Below are positions 36,101 through 49,416 of a stretch of DNA of 64,000 nt, one piece after another; positions within the stretch are counted from its first letter, which is position 1; every line of letters begins with the position of its first letter. The stretch spans positions 1,984,001 through 2,048,000 of the forward strand of contig NC_134286.1 of the NCBI RefSeq assembly GCF_949628215.1. The letters run 5' to 3'. Source of the stretch: Phalacrocorax aristotelis. Lineage: Eukaryota > Chordata > Aves > Suliformes > Phalacrocoracidae. The notes below the pieces were generated by a model. It was not told the DNA's origin. It made no database searches and was given only the letters and a program-made list of their open reading frames with translations. A program made the position numbers and the translations under genes.

Positions 36101-38630
36101 GGCTGGGAGCAGCATGTGCTACGGGAGAGGGAATGCTCATTGCTACCTTATCCCATAAAAACAGGCAGACTGTTGTTATTTTAATCAGCTTAGTCCTAGT
36201 TTTAGAGACAGAAACCAGAACATGGGGTTTGGTGTTTAGGGAATATAGACTTGGGTTATCCCTTGTCCTCTTCAACAGGGACTCTGCTTTCTGCAGCTGG
36301 GAAAGCATTTCCCACCCTGAAATACTCGGGATAATTTTCTAAGTACCGGTTGCAGTGAGAAAAGGCTCCTCTTGCCCTAAAGCAGGGACTCCCAGCCCCA
36401 CAGTGCTGATGCTCAGCCGGTGGCAACACGGCCAGCTGGATGTCCAGGGAGGGCAGACTTCCCGCTCAGACCACGCCGAAGCAGAAATCTGTGGTTAGCA
36501 CTTGCTGGCCTCCACGTGCCCTCTGCAGAGGCACCCAAGCTGTGCGCCCTGATGAGCAGCTCAGCAAATTTGCTTTTGTCCTGTATCTTTCCTACTCCTG
36601 CTGAAAAATCATTCCTTAGCCAACAAGAGCTTGCTGTAACTTTGGAGCCCTTTGGTGTCAGTTCACAGGCATCAGGGAGAGGAAGGTTAATGGGATCAGA
36701 GCCTGCCGATCCCAGGAACACTAAACACAGCGTCTCTTTCTTTTCTCTCTGTCCTTTAATTAAGCCCCTTGTAACTCTGCTTGGGATTTGGGAGTGACCT
36801 CAGTGCTTTCCTAGCAGGACCCTTCCTCATGGGCCACTGCACCAGCACAATGCACCTTGGCCTTTTCATCCCGAGGGGGTAGTTTGGGAAGGTCAACGAT
36901 TCAAGTTGCGTGTCCTAATTTTAGTGCACGTGATAGCAAGTCAAAGGGAGGTCATGGGGGGGTGCTAGCCAGCCACCCAGTTTTGTCCTGTAAAGGGAAA
37001 GCACCTTGCACTAGAGAAGGGAAGTTGCAGCGCGAGGGAGAAAGTAAAAGCCCAAAGTAGAGGTCTTCAACCTGTGACTGTTTCCAAAAGAAGCTGGTGT
37101 CAGCTGGACTTGTCTCAACGTCACCTCCCAATGTGAGAAAATATGAGTCTACCTGGTTCCTGAAGGTCTTCACAGCAGCAAGGATGCACTTTTCTGACTT
37201 ACGGAAGTGAAAGATTCAGAAAAAATAACACCTTGTGATAAGCGTGTACAAGCCATGGAAATGTCACACCAAACCTGCTCCTGCCCAAGCAGGCACCGTC
37301 TCCCTGGCTGCATCATTTCTGCCAGCTCTAATCTGGTTCCTGCAATGAAATGGGCACTTCTGCAGCCGATACCTGTGCCCAGTGCTGCCTCACGGATGTG
37401 CACACATCAGTTTGCCCACAGCACCAGGCAAACTCTCCCCTCTGGGCTGTCTGTGAGGCAGCCGGTGGACTTTAAGCTCATTTTCTTGGCCTGGAGAGGC
37501 AAACTGCTGTGGGCCCTGGTTATGCTGTTTTCAGGAGCTTGGAATCAGCAGTACACATCAAGGCATTAGTCCTGATCCAGCAAGCCCAGCGACAGGGTCA
37601 AAGCAAAGTCCTTTAGCTGTCCCTCCTGCCCCTGTGCACTTCAGGGTGCGGAAGGCAACAGAAAGCCCCGTGCCAACTATGGACTGGGGTTTGCGGCACT
37701 GACAAGCTAAAGACAGCCCCACGCTGAGTTAGATCCTGCTCTGACCACATCTTTTCTAATGGACACGTTCCGTTTTAGGGCTGTTTCTCAAGTTTGCATG
37801 GGCAGGGCTGTGGAGCGGAGCATGGAGGAGGGAGTCTTTGCACTGCAGCCCAGCATCTTCCTGCAGCAGGGAGAGGTTGCTTTAACCCCATTACTTTGAA
37901 ATGTGCTTGTGGGCTGCACGCCGAGAGCCCTTCCACATATCCCCTTCTACCCACTCTCTTTCTCTGCAGTTATGAAACCCATTAGCAGCTGCCGATGCCT
38001 GGTCAGTAAGTTGGTCTGTCTGTAAGCAAAGGGCTGGGGCTGACGCTGCGATGTCGGTGTCTAGGGACAGGAGTTCCCCACGCTCAGCCAGCTTCGGTCC
38101 CAGCACAGCCTTTGGCTGCGTCCTCTCCAGGCTGGTGAGACCAGCGCCCACACCCTTGATGGCACATATACATGGTTAGCGCAGGCTCCTTGCTGTCCTC
38201 CTGGGGCTCCGGAGGCAGATGGCTGAGAATTCCACTCTTTCTGGTTAAAATGTATTTTTTAAAGCTTCTTGCAAAGAAAATAAGAAAAAAAAAAAACCCA
38301 GAAATTAATATCAACCCCTTCTGCCTTTTACTAATCTATCCCTTTCTGATTCCTGCAGCGAGTTAGAGAGATGAGTTTTACCTGCTGAGCAGAGCCATGT
38401 ACTTGCTCCGTGATCCGCTGGCTCTCCCGAAGATGCCAGAGGAAGAACGCCACGCGCCCCCCGTTGTGCGCAGCACCTCTACGCCTTGCCGGGGCACAGT
38501 GGGGTGACACACCAGGCCCGATGCCCCCCAGCTCCTGGTCACACAGAGCTGCTCCGTCCTGCAGTGGGGCACGTCTTAATCCCTTCCCAGGTGCTGTTTC
38601 GGGGATGGTGGCAGCTAATAACAACTGTAG
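27151..38630. other. Intergenic, LRRC32-like gene to WNT11B
   Basis: About 11.5 kb in which I recognise no gene. ORFs up to 226 codons exist on both strands, but they lack known motifs, overlap one another and follow the high GC content. A T-rich run lies at about 28443-28460 and an A run near 38285. It may hold WNT11B regulatory DNA, but nothing can be pinned down from sequence alone. Confidence 0.55.
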
Positions 38631-38646
38631 CCCCCCCCCCCCCCCC
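38631..38646 (+). repeat. C16 homopolymer upstream of WNT11B
   Basis: Sixteen consecutive C about 75 bases upstream of the WNT11B TATA box, equal to G16 on the other strand, which can form quadruplex structure. Length may be affected by sequencing error. Confidence 0.8.
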
Positions 38647-38722
38647 GGCCCTATCCCGCTGTGAATGGCACCGAAACCGCCTTTGTTCCCCTCCCCGGGG
38701 GGAGAACCGCGCCCCCCGCCGC

Positions 38723-38730
38723 TATAAAAG
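38723..38730 (+). promoter_or_regulatory. WNT11B: TATA box of WNT11B
   Basis: TATAAAAG in a GC-rich setting, 72 bases upstream of the start codon. Expected transcription start near 38753. Strong match to the TATA consensus. Confidence 0.8.
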
Positions 38731-38794
38731 GGGGCGGCGGTGCCGAGCGGCCCCAGCCCCGGTCCCGGCCCCAGCCCCGGTCCCATCCCTGGCC

Positions 38795-41700
38795 ATGGGC
38801 CGCCCCACCGCCGCCGCCGTGCTGCTCTGCCAGCTGGGCTTCTCCGCGGCCATCCAGTGGCTGTGAGTAGCAGCCCTGGGGGGGATGCACCCCCTCCCCA
38901 GTGACCCCCTTCGGGGCTCCCCCTCTCCAGCTGGGTCCCCGGAGGGATGCCTGTGGTCCCCCAACCCCGCTGACACCCATCCTCTCCCCACAGAGGGCTG
39001 ACGGACAGCGGCAACGGGGTGGCCTGGAATGAAACCCACCACTGCCGGCTGCTCGCCGGGCTGGTGCCCGACCAGTTCCAGATGTGCCGGAGAAACCTGG
39101 AGGTCATGCACAGCATCGTCCGGGCCGCCCGCCAGAGCAAGAGTGTCTGCCAGAAGACCTTTGCAGACATGAGATGGAACTGCTCCTCCATCCAACGTGC
39201 CCCCAGCTTTGGCCCTGACCTGCTGAAAGGTAAAAGTTGCTTCATCCGCTGCGGTCGTGCTCCTCTTTCTGCCCCACGTCGCTTTCCAGGCTTGCAGCAC
39301 TTTAATATACAGCGCTGCTGTTCAGCTGATGGGCGTCAATTTTGGAGAAACTTGCTGCTGTTACACCGGTGTTAATCCTATGCAGCTTAGGTCTGCAGGA
39401 GATGACAGGCAGTAACTTCCATTTCAAACAAAAACAGCTGCTAGAGGCTCCAAAAAAAAATGGGGAAGAGGTGGGGACACAGGCTGTATACTGACAGGGT
39501 AATATAATGGGTGGCACAGGTTAAAAATACAGCACAAGAAAAACCCTGGGTCTTGGTTTTATCCTGTTGCATGAAAAAAAAACCATCCTCATTGAAGAGG
39601 AATGTTTGGCTGGGCAGGGAGGAAGGACATGTTCCCCCCTTCTTCCCAGGAACCCGGGAATCCGCCTTCGTCTACGCCCTGGCTGCCGCTGCCGTCACGC
39701 ACTCCATCGCCCAAGCCTGCACCTCGGGGGAGCTCCCTCTCTGCTCCTGCGGCTCCGTCCCCTCAGAGGTTCCCGGGCCGGACTTCAGATGGGGTGGCTG
39801 CGGGGACAACCTTAGCTACGGCCTCCAGCTTGGCGCCGCCTTTGCTGACAGTCCCTTAAAATCCAGCAAGCTGGGGACACAAGCGCTCAAGGCCATGAAT
39901 CTGCATAACAACGGGGTGGGCCGGCAGGTGGGTATGGTGCCCACCACCCGATCACAGCAGCCTGGGGGGCAGAGGTGCCTAATGTCAGGCAGCAGACTCC
40001 AGCCAGGCTGTCGGGATGCTGTTCTTAAAGTCAGGAGGCAACTAAATGGTTAAAATGGAGTTACATGTGCTTGCGGAGACATCCCCCACTGCTACCCTCC
40101 CCAAACATCCCCACACCCTTTCCACAACTAGGGGAAGATATCTGCCACTTCACACCAGTGCTTCCAGTACTTCTTTCCGCCCCTCTGCTGGCAGCTGAGG
40201 CCCATCCTGCCCTGCTCCCGCTGGGCTCCCCAGCCCTGCGCAGAACGGTGGGGTGTTGTGCCTTCATGCACCCGTGTTCCCCCAGTGAGGCCGTGGCCAT
40301 CCTGCACCCATTTCGCCTAGGGAAGCCCCACTGCAAGCTCCAGCAGGGAGTTCCCCGAGGGTTAGGTTCTTATCACAAGGGGAATGAAGCAGGGCTGAGC
40401 CCTTGATTGCCCCATTATATTCATTTAAAGGTGGCAGCAAGCAGCTGAGCTCTTTCATCTCTTGAAAATTCACATGGATGCTCTTGCAAATCAGTCGGTA
40501 GGGTGGGTACCGGGAGAAAGCAGAAGCAAATTAATCTGTTTTCCTGTCCTCTGCAGGTGCTGAGTGATTCCCTGGATACCAAGTGTAAATGCCATGGTGT
40601 TTCAGGCTCCTGTTCGGTGAAGACCTGTTGGAAGGGATTGCCAGACCTGGGTGAAATCGCTTCTGACCTCAAGTCCAAGTACCTGACAGCCATCAAGGTG
40701 ACCCATCGGCTCATAGGGCCCAGGAAGCAGCTGATACCCAAAGAAATGGATGTCAGGCCAGTGAAAGAGACGGATCTGGTTTATCTCATCAACTCCCCTG
40801 ACTACTGCATACTGAATCTCCACCTGGGGTCTCTGGGGACACAGGATAGGTAAGAAGCTGCAAATACCCTCTAACTCAGCCTCCCATTTCATGAGTGTCT
40901 GTATCATCGGGTTTGAGAGCATGCTCCGGGAAGCTGGCGTGGATGGGGACACTGTGGATGGGGACACCACAGGGACTGCTGCAAAATCGTTGTGTCTTTA
41001 AGCCTCAAGGAGGGCAGGAAGGTAGGTACAGAGCTATGCAGGTGTAAAGGCAAGGGAGAGCCCTCACTGACAGCCCCCCCCCCGCCCCGCTCCATGACAG
41101 GATTCATCTGCTGAGGAGTCAGAAAGGAAAATACCACCTCTCCCTGCAAGCCTTTGGGTGCTGCCTGCCAGTAATGAGAACGGTTCAGCAGTCCTTTGTA
41201 TCCGACGCTTCCCCAATGTCTCCTTTCTGGAGCAGGGGAGGGGGGAGCTTTTAGAGGGCTGGGGAAGCCTCACCTGAAGGCTGAGCCAGGGCTGTCTCAG
41301 GGATGTGACTTGCAATCCCTGTTAGATTGAGCGGTAGCAGAAGTTCTTGGTCTTAGCCATCCACCCTTCCTTCCCATGGGAAGTTCCTGCCCCCGGCGTG
41401 ATACAGAGTGAGTGTGCCCAACCTCAGCCACAGCTGCTCAAACACCACCGTAGTAACACGAGCCGACATCAACCCCAGGTTGCGAGCAGACCCCTGCGTC
41501 TCGCTGCCTCCTGCTATGAGGACGTAAACTCTGGCAGGAGGCCAGGGCAGGTAGCCGTGGTCAGCACCACCGCCATGGGTGGGCAGGAACGCTCCCTCAG
41601 CTCCCGCTTGTGCATCCTCCCCTCGACAGGCAGTGCAACAAGACCTCTGCGGGCAGCGACAGTTGCAACCTGATGTGCTGCGGCCGCGGCTACAACGCCT

Positions 41701-41804
41701 ACACGGAGGAGGTGGTGGAGAGATGTCACTGCAAGTATCACTGGTGCTGCTACGTGGCGTGCAAGAAGTGTCGGCGGAAGGTGGAGAGATACGTCTGTAA
41801 ATAA
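38795..41804 (+). CDS. WNT11B: Wnt-11b secreted signalling protein
   Basis: Secreted lipid-modified Wnt ligand; the WNT11 group mostly drives non-canonical (planar polarity, calcium) signalling and cell movement. Five coding exons: 38795-38862, 38994-39229, 39650-39927, 40557-40849, 41630-41804 (stop TAA), phases 2, 1, 0, 2 consistent, total 349 residues (human WNT11 354). Signal peptide about 1-19, then IQWLGL as in WNT11 IKWLAL. Wnt hallmarks: [41 protein letters not shown] with the acylated Ser at 210, and the Cys-rich end [19 protein letters not shown]...YVCK. It is clearly of the WNT11 group. The b paralogue rather than WNT11 itself is inferred from divergence and from the neighbours EDA and IGBP1; WNT11 itself is expected beside LRRC32/DGAT2. 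An alternative assignment as WNT11 is unlikely. Confidence 0.9.
39230..39649 (+). other. WNT11B: WNT11B intron 2
   Basis: GTAAAA to TTCCCAG, no feature seen. Introns 1 (38863-38993), 3 (39928-40556) and 4 (40850-41629) are likewise free of recognisable content; intron 4 contains a C run near 41076. Confidence 0.85.
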
Positions 41805-42850
41805 CGCCAGAGGTGTCACGGCAGGTGGGAGGACTCCTGCGCCCGTATCCTCCGGGGCTCAGCTGGAGACGGAACGACAACGACAAGGGATGCTCTGAGC
41901 TACGGGCTATGCGGGAAGCCTGGACTCTCGCATTACCACGGAAGACCTCACACTGAGAGAGATGCCTGGAAGCCTAAGACCAGGGGCCGACCTCTGCTCC
42001 ATCTCTCCGGAGCAAGACAAAGGGCTGCCCCCCTGCAGCTGATCGAGAGCGTCCAGCCCTCTGTCTCCAGCTGGGGGCAAACCATTTATCACTCCGCATG
42101 CACAGGCCCTTTTCTCCAGGGGTGAATGGGGACCTTCAGCTGCCATTGTCTCTCTGCAGGAGGTTTCTGACAGTGGCCTGAAAGCCAGGAGTGATGGATG
42201 GGAAGGGGGATAGAGCGTTGCCAGTTGGGAGAAGGCTGCAGGGGAAGAAAGCTGCTTCGGGTGAGGGGGTCATGGGTGGCTCCTTTCGGGGCAGGTTTCT
42301 GCTGTGGGCTCATCCAACACCACTGAGCATCCTTCCTCTGGGGCAAATACTGGTCCAGTGCCCTTTGCAGCACCTGAAATGAAGACCAGGCTTGGACAAA
42401 GGCAGAACTAGTTATTGCTCCAGGAGACAGAGCTTATCAATCCTCCCCACAACCTGCTTGGAGATCGCCACTGCTGTCATGGTAATGAGCCTTCATCTCT
42501 GACTGATGATGGCACGCATACCTAGGGACAGGAGCGGTCCCGGAGGCTGGCGAAGCTTGACAAAACTGCACCTAGCAGCCTTGTATTAACAAGGCATCCA
42601 TGGCAGAACTGTAGTTCTGCCCTCTGGGCTTGTGTTGGAGGTGGAAGCCCACTCAATGCATGGCATACTCATGGCTTGTCCTTCCTGCCTCTTCTTCCAG
42701 ACCACCAAGGTCTAAGGCCCACTCTTTCCACCCCCTGAATACCAGGTGTGCTGGCACTCTGGCCTGGAGAGAGAGCCTTTAGCCTCTAAACTTAATGTAA
42801 GTGGGGTTCTGTGTGTGTTTTTTAAATAAATGTATTACACTCTACCTCTC
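41805..42850 (+). other. WNT11B: WNT11B 3' UTR
   Basis: About 1 kb of non-coding sequence ending with AATAAA at 42825-42830, followed by a TG-containing stretch (CTGTGATGTG). Confidence 0.65.
42825..42830 (+). promoter_or_regulatory. WNT11B: Polyadenylation signal, WNT11B
   Basis: AATAAA preceded by a GTGTGTGTTTTTTA tract and followed within 30 bases by TGTGATGTG. Confidence 0.7.
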
Positions 42851-45800
42851 TGTGATGTGTTTCCTAGGACAACCTCCTTCCTCCACCTCCTTCTCAGCTG
42901 GCCACGGAGAAAGCAAGCCTGTAAGGAGAGCATAAAGCCCTGCCGTGCCTGTACCCTTACATGCAGACGGGGACCAGTTCAGTTTTAACTCTTTCTGCTG
43001 CTCATTGGCACAGGTTTGCCTTTAACGACAGATATCTGTCAGCCTCAGCTACCACGCACACATGGAGAAAAACCTGTTGGAAGGTTTCTGTCGCTCGCTT
43101 CCTCAGGTCTCTGACCAGCCAGCCAGGGATCCGGCTTGCTGGGATTCAGCACTGGTGGCTGGAAACCGAGGCAGTCTGGGATTATCTTCTGATCCTTGTG
43201 AATGTGGGCTGGACTAGCAAAGCGGGGTGTGTGTGAACAGCAAGGGGTGGGGAGCCCGGCGTGGGGGCTCTGCGGGCCCCCCATTTCCCCTAGCACAGAA
43301 GCTGGCCAAGCACTTGCACGGGATAAGAGATTCCTGGTCATGCAGCCTTTGGAGAAAAAGGGTGAGTCTGTGTATTTACACAGGTGCTGAGGAGAACCCG
43401 CTGCATAAGGAGGACAGGTAAACCTGATGGAAATCCTAGGGCAATTTTCTCCAGCTCACACCATGACCTTGAGACTCTGGTGTCTTTGCGTGCGCCTTGT
43501 TTTATTTGTGGTTTGCACTGAATGGAGTTGGCCGTGTTCAGCCCCGAGTCCAGCTGTACGATTACTCATTTCCATATTCATTCAATCATTTTCAATAGCC
43601 TCTGCTGGGTCACGGAATCAATTCGTGGGCTTTTATTGTGAACCGTCCCCTTCACTTAATGTGCTCCAGGTTTCTGTATTAACGGTGAATAAGAGCTGAG
43701 AGGCAAAGGTGGCTTGAGGCAAGCCTGGGAGCTGGAAGGTGAAATGCTCAGGGGTGAAGCATATGCTCACATAGTTAACCAAGTGAATTAACTATCATTA
43801 TCAGTTGTTAATGTGCCATTGACTTGATCTGGCTGCTGACATCTAGCCTTCCCAGAGTGACAGTAAAGCCACAGCTGCAAGGCTTCTGAAGACCCAAGAG
43901 CTATCTCGAGTTTTTCTCTCTCAAGTTTTTCTTTTAAAATGCAATTAGGGGTTAGTCACCGGCATTCCTCAGAAAAGGGAGTCTTCAGCTGCCAGGCTGC
44001 AAAATAGCTGCAGTTTCTGTGGCCAGAGCCAGGCTGAGCCGAGAGGTGATGCAGGTACTTAATTAGGAGGACTGCTTAAATACCTTCCCTATAGCCACCT
44101 CCCTGTGCATCGCCAGATCAGAGGGAGGTGAAACCGGGAGGGGCTGTGAACTCTGCAGAGCATTGCAAAACGAGCTGGTGAGAAAAAACCAGGGGAAGGA
44201 TCTTGCGCAGTGAGAGGTTCAGCCAGGAGGGTGGGAAATGTGATTTGCATTTGGTAACGACAAACACACATAGCCTGGGGTAGAGGAGAGGAGCCACAAT
44301 AGCTCAGAATGCCCCGTGGAGATGTTGTGAACCCCTCCTAGAGAGGGCCCATTTGAATTTCTGCCTGGGAAAAGGCAGGGTCGGTCAAGTGCTGAATATG
44401 CAGAGTCCTCTCTTCCTCCTCTTGCTCCTTGCATCTTGACTGCAAGCCCAACAGGGAAGAGCTGGGAAAGGACTAGAGGGGTCAACCAGCAGTGAGGACC
44501 TTGGGCTCCCTTTGCGTCCTACGGGAAGTTGGAAAGCACTGTAATTAGTGCAAAGGGTCAGGCTGGCAGGAAGGACTGTGGTGGGGAGGTGACAGTTCAG
44601 TGACAATGGTCCGAGTGGGAGGTGTTGTAATCTGGGCCCACACCTGAACTCACCAGGCTTGTGAGATCTGCTGGGCTGGAAGAGTTTCCCATGGACAGAG
44701 AACCAGAGCAAGGCAGCTGGCATCAGACAATGGATCCAGAGGGAATAAACCCTGTGCTTGGTCCCAAGGGTTGAGGGGAACCGTCTGACTGGATGCATTT
44801 TCTCTCTCTGCTTGGGCAGAAAAGCCAGCGGGAAGGTGCCAGGGGAACATGGAGCCCCTTCACCCCACCTGGGCTAGCGCAAGCACCCTCTGAGGTAAAA
44901 GATGGGAAAACTTGGACCCTGCCATCACCCTCCGGTGTCTTCCAGCACCAGTCAGTGCAACTCTCTGCCAGAGAAATCAGTGCAAGAGGGCTTTTCTCTA
45001 ACCCTTTGCTCCCACCACAAAGATCTCCAGCTCTGGCAGATAGCCCTTCAGGACCTGAATAAACCTGGGCAAGGACAGTAGCAGTGTGCCTGAAACCGAG
45101 AGCATCTCTGTGACAATTGTGGCTTTGCAGCCCTTCAGACCACTTCCTCACATGTTTCTTTTGCCCCGCTTTCACAGTCGGTCCTCTCCAGACTGTGGTA
45201 GGCTGCTGTCATTACCCTCTGCTTCACGAACCCTCGCCAGGCTCACTGCTAATGTGATGGATCTACCTCTTTGACTTTCCTGTCATTAGCCATTTTTCCC
45301 AATGTCTTGTGGCTTTTTGTTTATCTGTCTCTTTGGAAATGAGACTCCCGGGAGCTGAATTCTCCATGGCCATGGCAGAACTCTTTCACTTTCTGGTGTT
45401 GTGAACTGACATGGGAGAGATGGCTCTGAAAATGGCTTGCGCACAGAAGAAAACCACCTCCTTACATGAAATGTGGTGAGAACCAGGCAAAGCTTTGCTC
45501 TGAAATGCCTCCTCTTGGTTACTGCTTGATTTTAATTTGGGCTTGAAAGGAATAACGCTGGTATGAATGTGATCATTCCTGGCTGGTTAGACTTGCGCAG
45601 ACAATGAAGACTGGAGAAAGGACAGTGATTTTTATGGACTCTTGACTTTGCTGCTAAAGCACTCTTCTCCCCCCCCACCCCCCCCCCCTTTTAATTTCTT
45701 TATTTCTTGAGGGATGCTGCATAAACTTATTCCAGGAGGATAATCTGAGCAAGGGCAACAAGCTGTTGGTAATCAAGTAAGCATTCTGGAGGAAGATTGA

Positions 45801-48800
45801 CTCTGTGTTCAAGAACATGTTGGGCTGTTTCTTCCCTACAGCCCTGGATTGCAGCTCGGATAGGACCGTGGGTCAGGACCTCTGCCAGCTTTTTGCTTGT
45901 GTTCTTCCCAAAGAAAGCTAAGCCAGAACAAGGATACAGCAGGGGATGGGGCCACTGTCTGGGGGCTCAGCTGTGGATCAACATCTGTACTGCTGTAAAC
46001 ATCCTGGGGATGTTGCTTGGACCTTTGGCATAGTTGGTGCCCACGCTATCACACCGCAAGACACAAATATGAGTAAAGACTTGTATTCAAGGAAAAACCC
46101 TTGTATCTCTGTTCTCTTTTATTTCTGGGGTGTTCAGCAATATCATGATGCCCTAAGGATGAGAAATAATAATAGGGATTGTCCTTATGGGGATCTTCAG
46201 CTGAGGGACAGGGACAAATCAACATAGGTGAGTAACAGCCGGAAGACCTGCAGACCGAGGGCCCTTGGGCGTATCTTGACGGGCAGTTGCGGCAATGGCT
46301 GTGTGAGGTTCAGAGGGGAAGGAGACCTCCATCCCTTCTCCTAGGATGGGCAGGCCAGCATCCCTTCCAGCTCTGAACCCTCTATGTCAGCAAATTGCTC
46401 AATCAGAGTGGAAAAGCCTCAGATACCGCAGGTTTGTGGCATCCCCATCATGTCCGCAGGGGCCAGGAGGAGTCGGGTGGCATTTCTGAGCACCCTAGTC
46501 TCCCTTCACCAGCCCATATTTTTCCCTGTTGCTTGCTTAAACTCACCTGTGTTCAGTGCAGGCAGCGTCCTGGAGGCTGCTCATGGCAGACTTTCCGCAT
46601 CGCCTTTCTGCCAGTACAGAGAAGATGCTGTGGCCTTCTTGTTGAGTCCCTAAATAGCAGCATCTTCCCTTTGTGCGTTGCTGGAGACGCTGCCTCCAAG
46701 GTCCATCAGAAAGTGAGTTAAAGCAGGGAAGGAGCCGCAGAACAGTCTCCTCTCCAGAGCAGAAGTTGGCATGGGCCTGTGAGCCACACTGGGGCTGCCA
46801 TCCAACCGGGCTTTTCCAAGAGCATCCTCCCACCAGCCCAGAACCAGGGCCGTACAGATTTTGAGGACTTTCTCAGCTTGTGTGTGTGTCAGCCATGACC
46901 ACTGTGCACATCCTGTGTGGTGGAATATGGAATTTCCAGGCGTGCTTCAGTCTGGCTGGAGCAGCGCTCGTGGGCTGCAGGATGACATGCAGAAGCTCTA
47001 ACACCTTCCAGGAAGTCTGGATGTACATGTAACATGCTGGAGCTCCTGGGAAGCACCGGACAGGCTTTCTGGATGTGCACGGCCAGATGTTCTACACATG
47101 TGCATTAAATGCGATACACTGTGGTGGCTGGTTTTACTACCTGTATAATGGAAAGCACGTGGGCATGTTTCATGTCTGGAAGTGGAAATGTAAGAACACT
47201 CCAGAAGCTGAGGCTGATCCCTAGGTATTGACTTTATGCTGAAAACCTACCGCACCAAGACACCTGGCAGAACTGGGGAGAGGGAGAGATCGATCCCCAG
47301 CTTGCCAGAGCTCCAGGAGCTCCCCCTTTTTCACGTGCAGTGGGACTAATCACAGCTACTATTCCTCTAGTCACCAGCTTGAGGCTCATTGTGGTGTGAA
47401 TAGGGTCTTGCTGCGTAATTATGCCTTCCAAAGATTAATTTATTTGTTTTTCTTGTGTACATTAGCTCTGTAATTAGAAGGGGCAGCTCAAAAAACCACA
47501 TCCTGCCAGGCAGACCTCAGGCAGGAGAAGAACAACATGCGTGGGCACTTGCAGTTTGCTACGCTGGAGCTGAAGAGCAGACTGTGGGTGATCCTGGTCG
47601 CTAACCCTTACTGATTTCATGCCTCCGTGGTGTAACTGAAACCTCTTCTTGGCCAGCTGGGACAGCAGATAAAAACAGGACTGATTAACTTCTAGCAAGG
47701 GGATTCAGGAGCTTCCAACAAGCTAACCCACTTGGCTCTTAGAGGCAAAGCCTTCTCCACCGTAGAGGAAACCAGGCCTCACACAGATTTCCTATCCTCT
47801 TGGTCTAGTTTGCCTGGTGAGCCGGGATAACATGCTGCTCAAGGCCTGTCCTGTGCTACCTCTGATGCTCTGGGTCAAAACTGCCTCTCCTGCCCTGCAG
47901 TTTTAGGGGAGGGGAGGTGGGCTGAGATCCCATGCTCCATCCTCAGCCTATTGACAATTACGTGGAGCGCAAGCCTATGAACCTGCCTGGCTTGCTCGGA
48001 GAGGTGAAGGCCTCCAAGGAGAATGTCCTAAGGAGGTGTTTGTTAAAGATTAAACAGAGATAACCTACAGAAAGGTGATCTGTGAACTGCTCAGGGACTC
48101 TCGGGGTAACACAAAGGATAACGCAACAGAGGAGTTCGCTCTTTTGCTCTGATCCTTAGAAGTGCAGCTGAAATAAACGTTGAGTCTTAGCGGTTACAGG
48201 CGGCGATGATGTGACAGGTTTACTGTAGCTTTTAACTGATACATACAAAGGAGTAAGACGCTATACTGAGAGTGGTGTTGCCTTGATGAAAGCGAACTAG
48301 TTGTGATTGTTGGAGACACCAAAACATCTTCTGCTAGTGAAGAACAAACGGCTGTAGATTCCTGGCCTCATTCCACTTCCAATCATTATACTAATTAATT
48401 CTCCCACCGCTGGACACAGCGCTTTCCTCGCCTCCTGCCTGGCACACAGGAACGCCACAGAACGACGCCGTCGGCTCTTGACATACCGGCGCCTGCCTTT
48501 GCAGCCTGAGCAAAGCGGACGCACGGAGGGTGGCAGGAGAGTGACACCGCTGCCGGGTGCTCAGGGCGCAGCAAACGGGGACGCAAACCCACAGCTCTTC
48601 TGGTTTTTATGAGTAGCTTTTTATCGAGCTATCTCACGTAGGTATGAAGCAAACAGAGTAAATCGTAAACTGACTCATTCTTGGAGGCCGAGTGCTTCTG
48701 GCCGGCCGTGAATTATAGTTACACCATATATATTTCTCACATCTAGGTCAGTTACCTGTGTTTCTAAGGGACCAACATCAGTTCCTAAAAGCCCAGGTTT

Positions 48801-49400
48801 AACCCTTACCTGCCCTATGCCTATTTAAGTGTCAGAGATATTGTAAGAAGGGACTTAGGAGCTAAATAAAAAAGAAATTAGAAAGGCTGCTTAGCTTCCT
48901 TTTGTTGTAAAAAGAGTACAGAGGGAAGAAATGGAAGGTGCTGTGCTTAAACAAATAAACCGTAGGACCACGCTGCTGAGCATTCGAGCTGCGCATTGCG
49001 TGCTGCCAGGATCGTCTCTCACATTTAGGTCCCGGACTACGGAGTAAAAGCCCTGCACAGCACAAGCCTGGACTAAGTCCTGCTGTATCCTAAAGCTCAG
49101 CATCATTCAGGCTCTCCCAGGAGCAGGAGAGGACCCCGCGTGTCACCCGCCGTCCCAGCCCGAGGGGCTGCACGCTTTCTGTCCATTTATCTAAATAGCC
49201 TCAATTTTGCGGGTTTACTGGACCGCACCGCCCTTGCTCCTTCCCCGGGGGCCCCCCGCAGGGCCTGGGGAGGCCTGTGCGGCAGTCAGGAGCAGCTTCA
49301 GGCGCACCGCACGCACGTGAGGCCCCACGGCCACGCCGAGCCTCGCGTGGGCGATGCTGCCTGCCCGCCGCGGGGGTCCCCGGGCCCGGCCCTGCATTCG
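42851..49400. other. Intergenic, WNT11B to IGBP1
   Basis: No coding gene recognised. AT-richer islands at about 43540-43830 contain several TAAT/ATTA homeodomain-type cores and look like a candidate enhancer. A C-rich run lies at 45670-45690. A weak resemblance to a CR1 end near 46350-46395 was judged too poor to call. Confidence 0.55.
43545..43830. promoter_or_regulatory. Candidate non-coding regulatory island
   Basis: An AT-rich stretch downstream of WNT11B in otherwise GC-rich flank, with several ATTA/TAAT cores, a GTTAACC-like HNF1 half-site near 43775 and ATTCATTCAATCATTTTC spacing near 43575. Resemblance to conserved enhancers is by eye only. Confidence 0.2.
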
Positions 49401-49416
49401 GCCCGCCACAACCAAC

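Noticed and set aside
38331-39245. 304-codon antisense ORF over the WNT11B promoter and first exons
   Set aside because: Shadow of GC-rich sense coding and promoter DNA; low-complexity Gly-rich translation.
46345-46395. Resemblance to the 3' end of a CR1 LINE (CATCCCTTCCAGCTCTGAACCCTCTATG)
   Set aside because: Only about 25 loosely matching bases, without the terminal octamer repeats or any reverse-transcriptase similarity.
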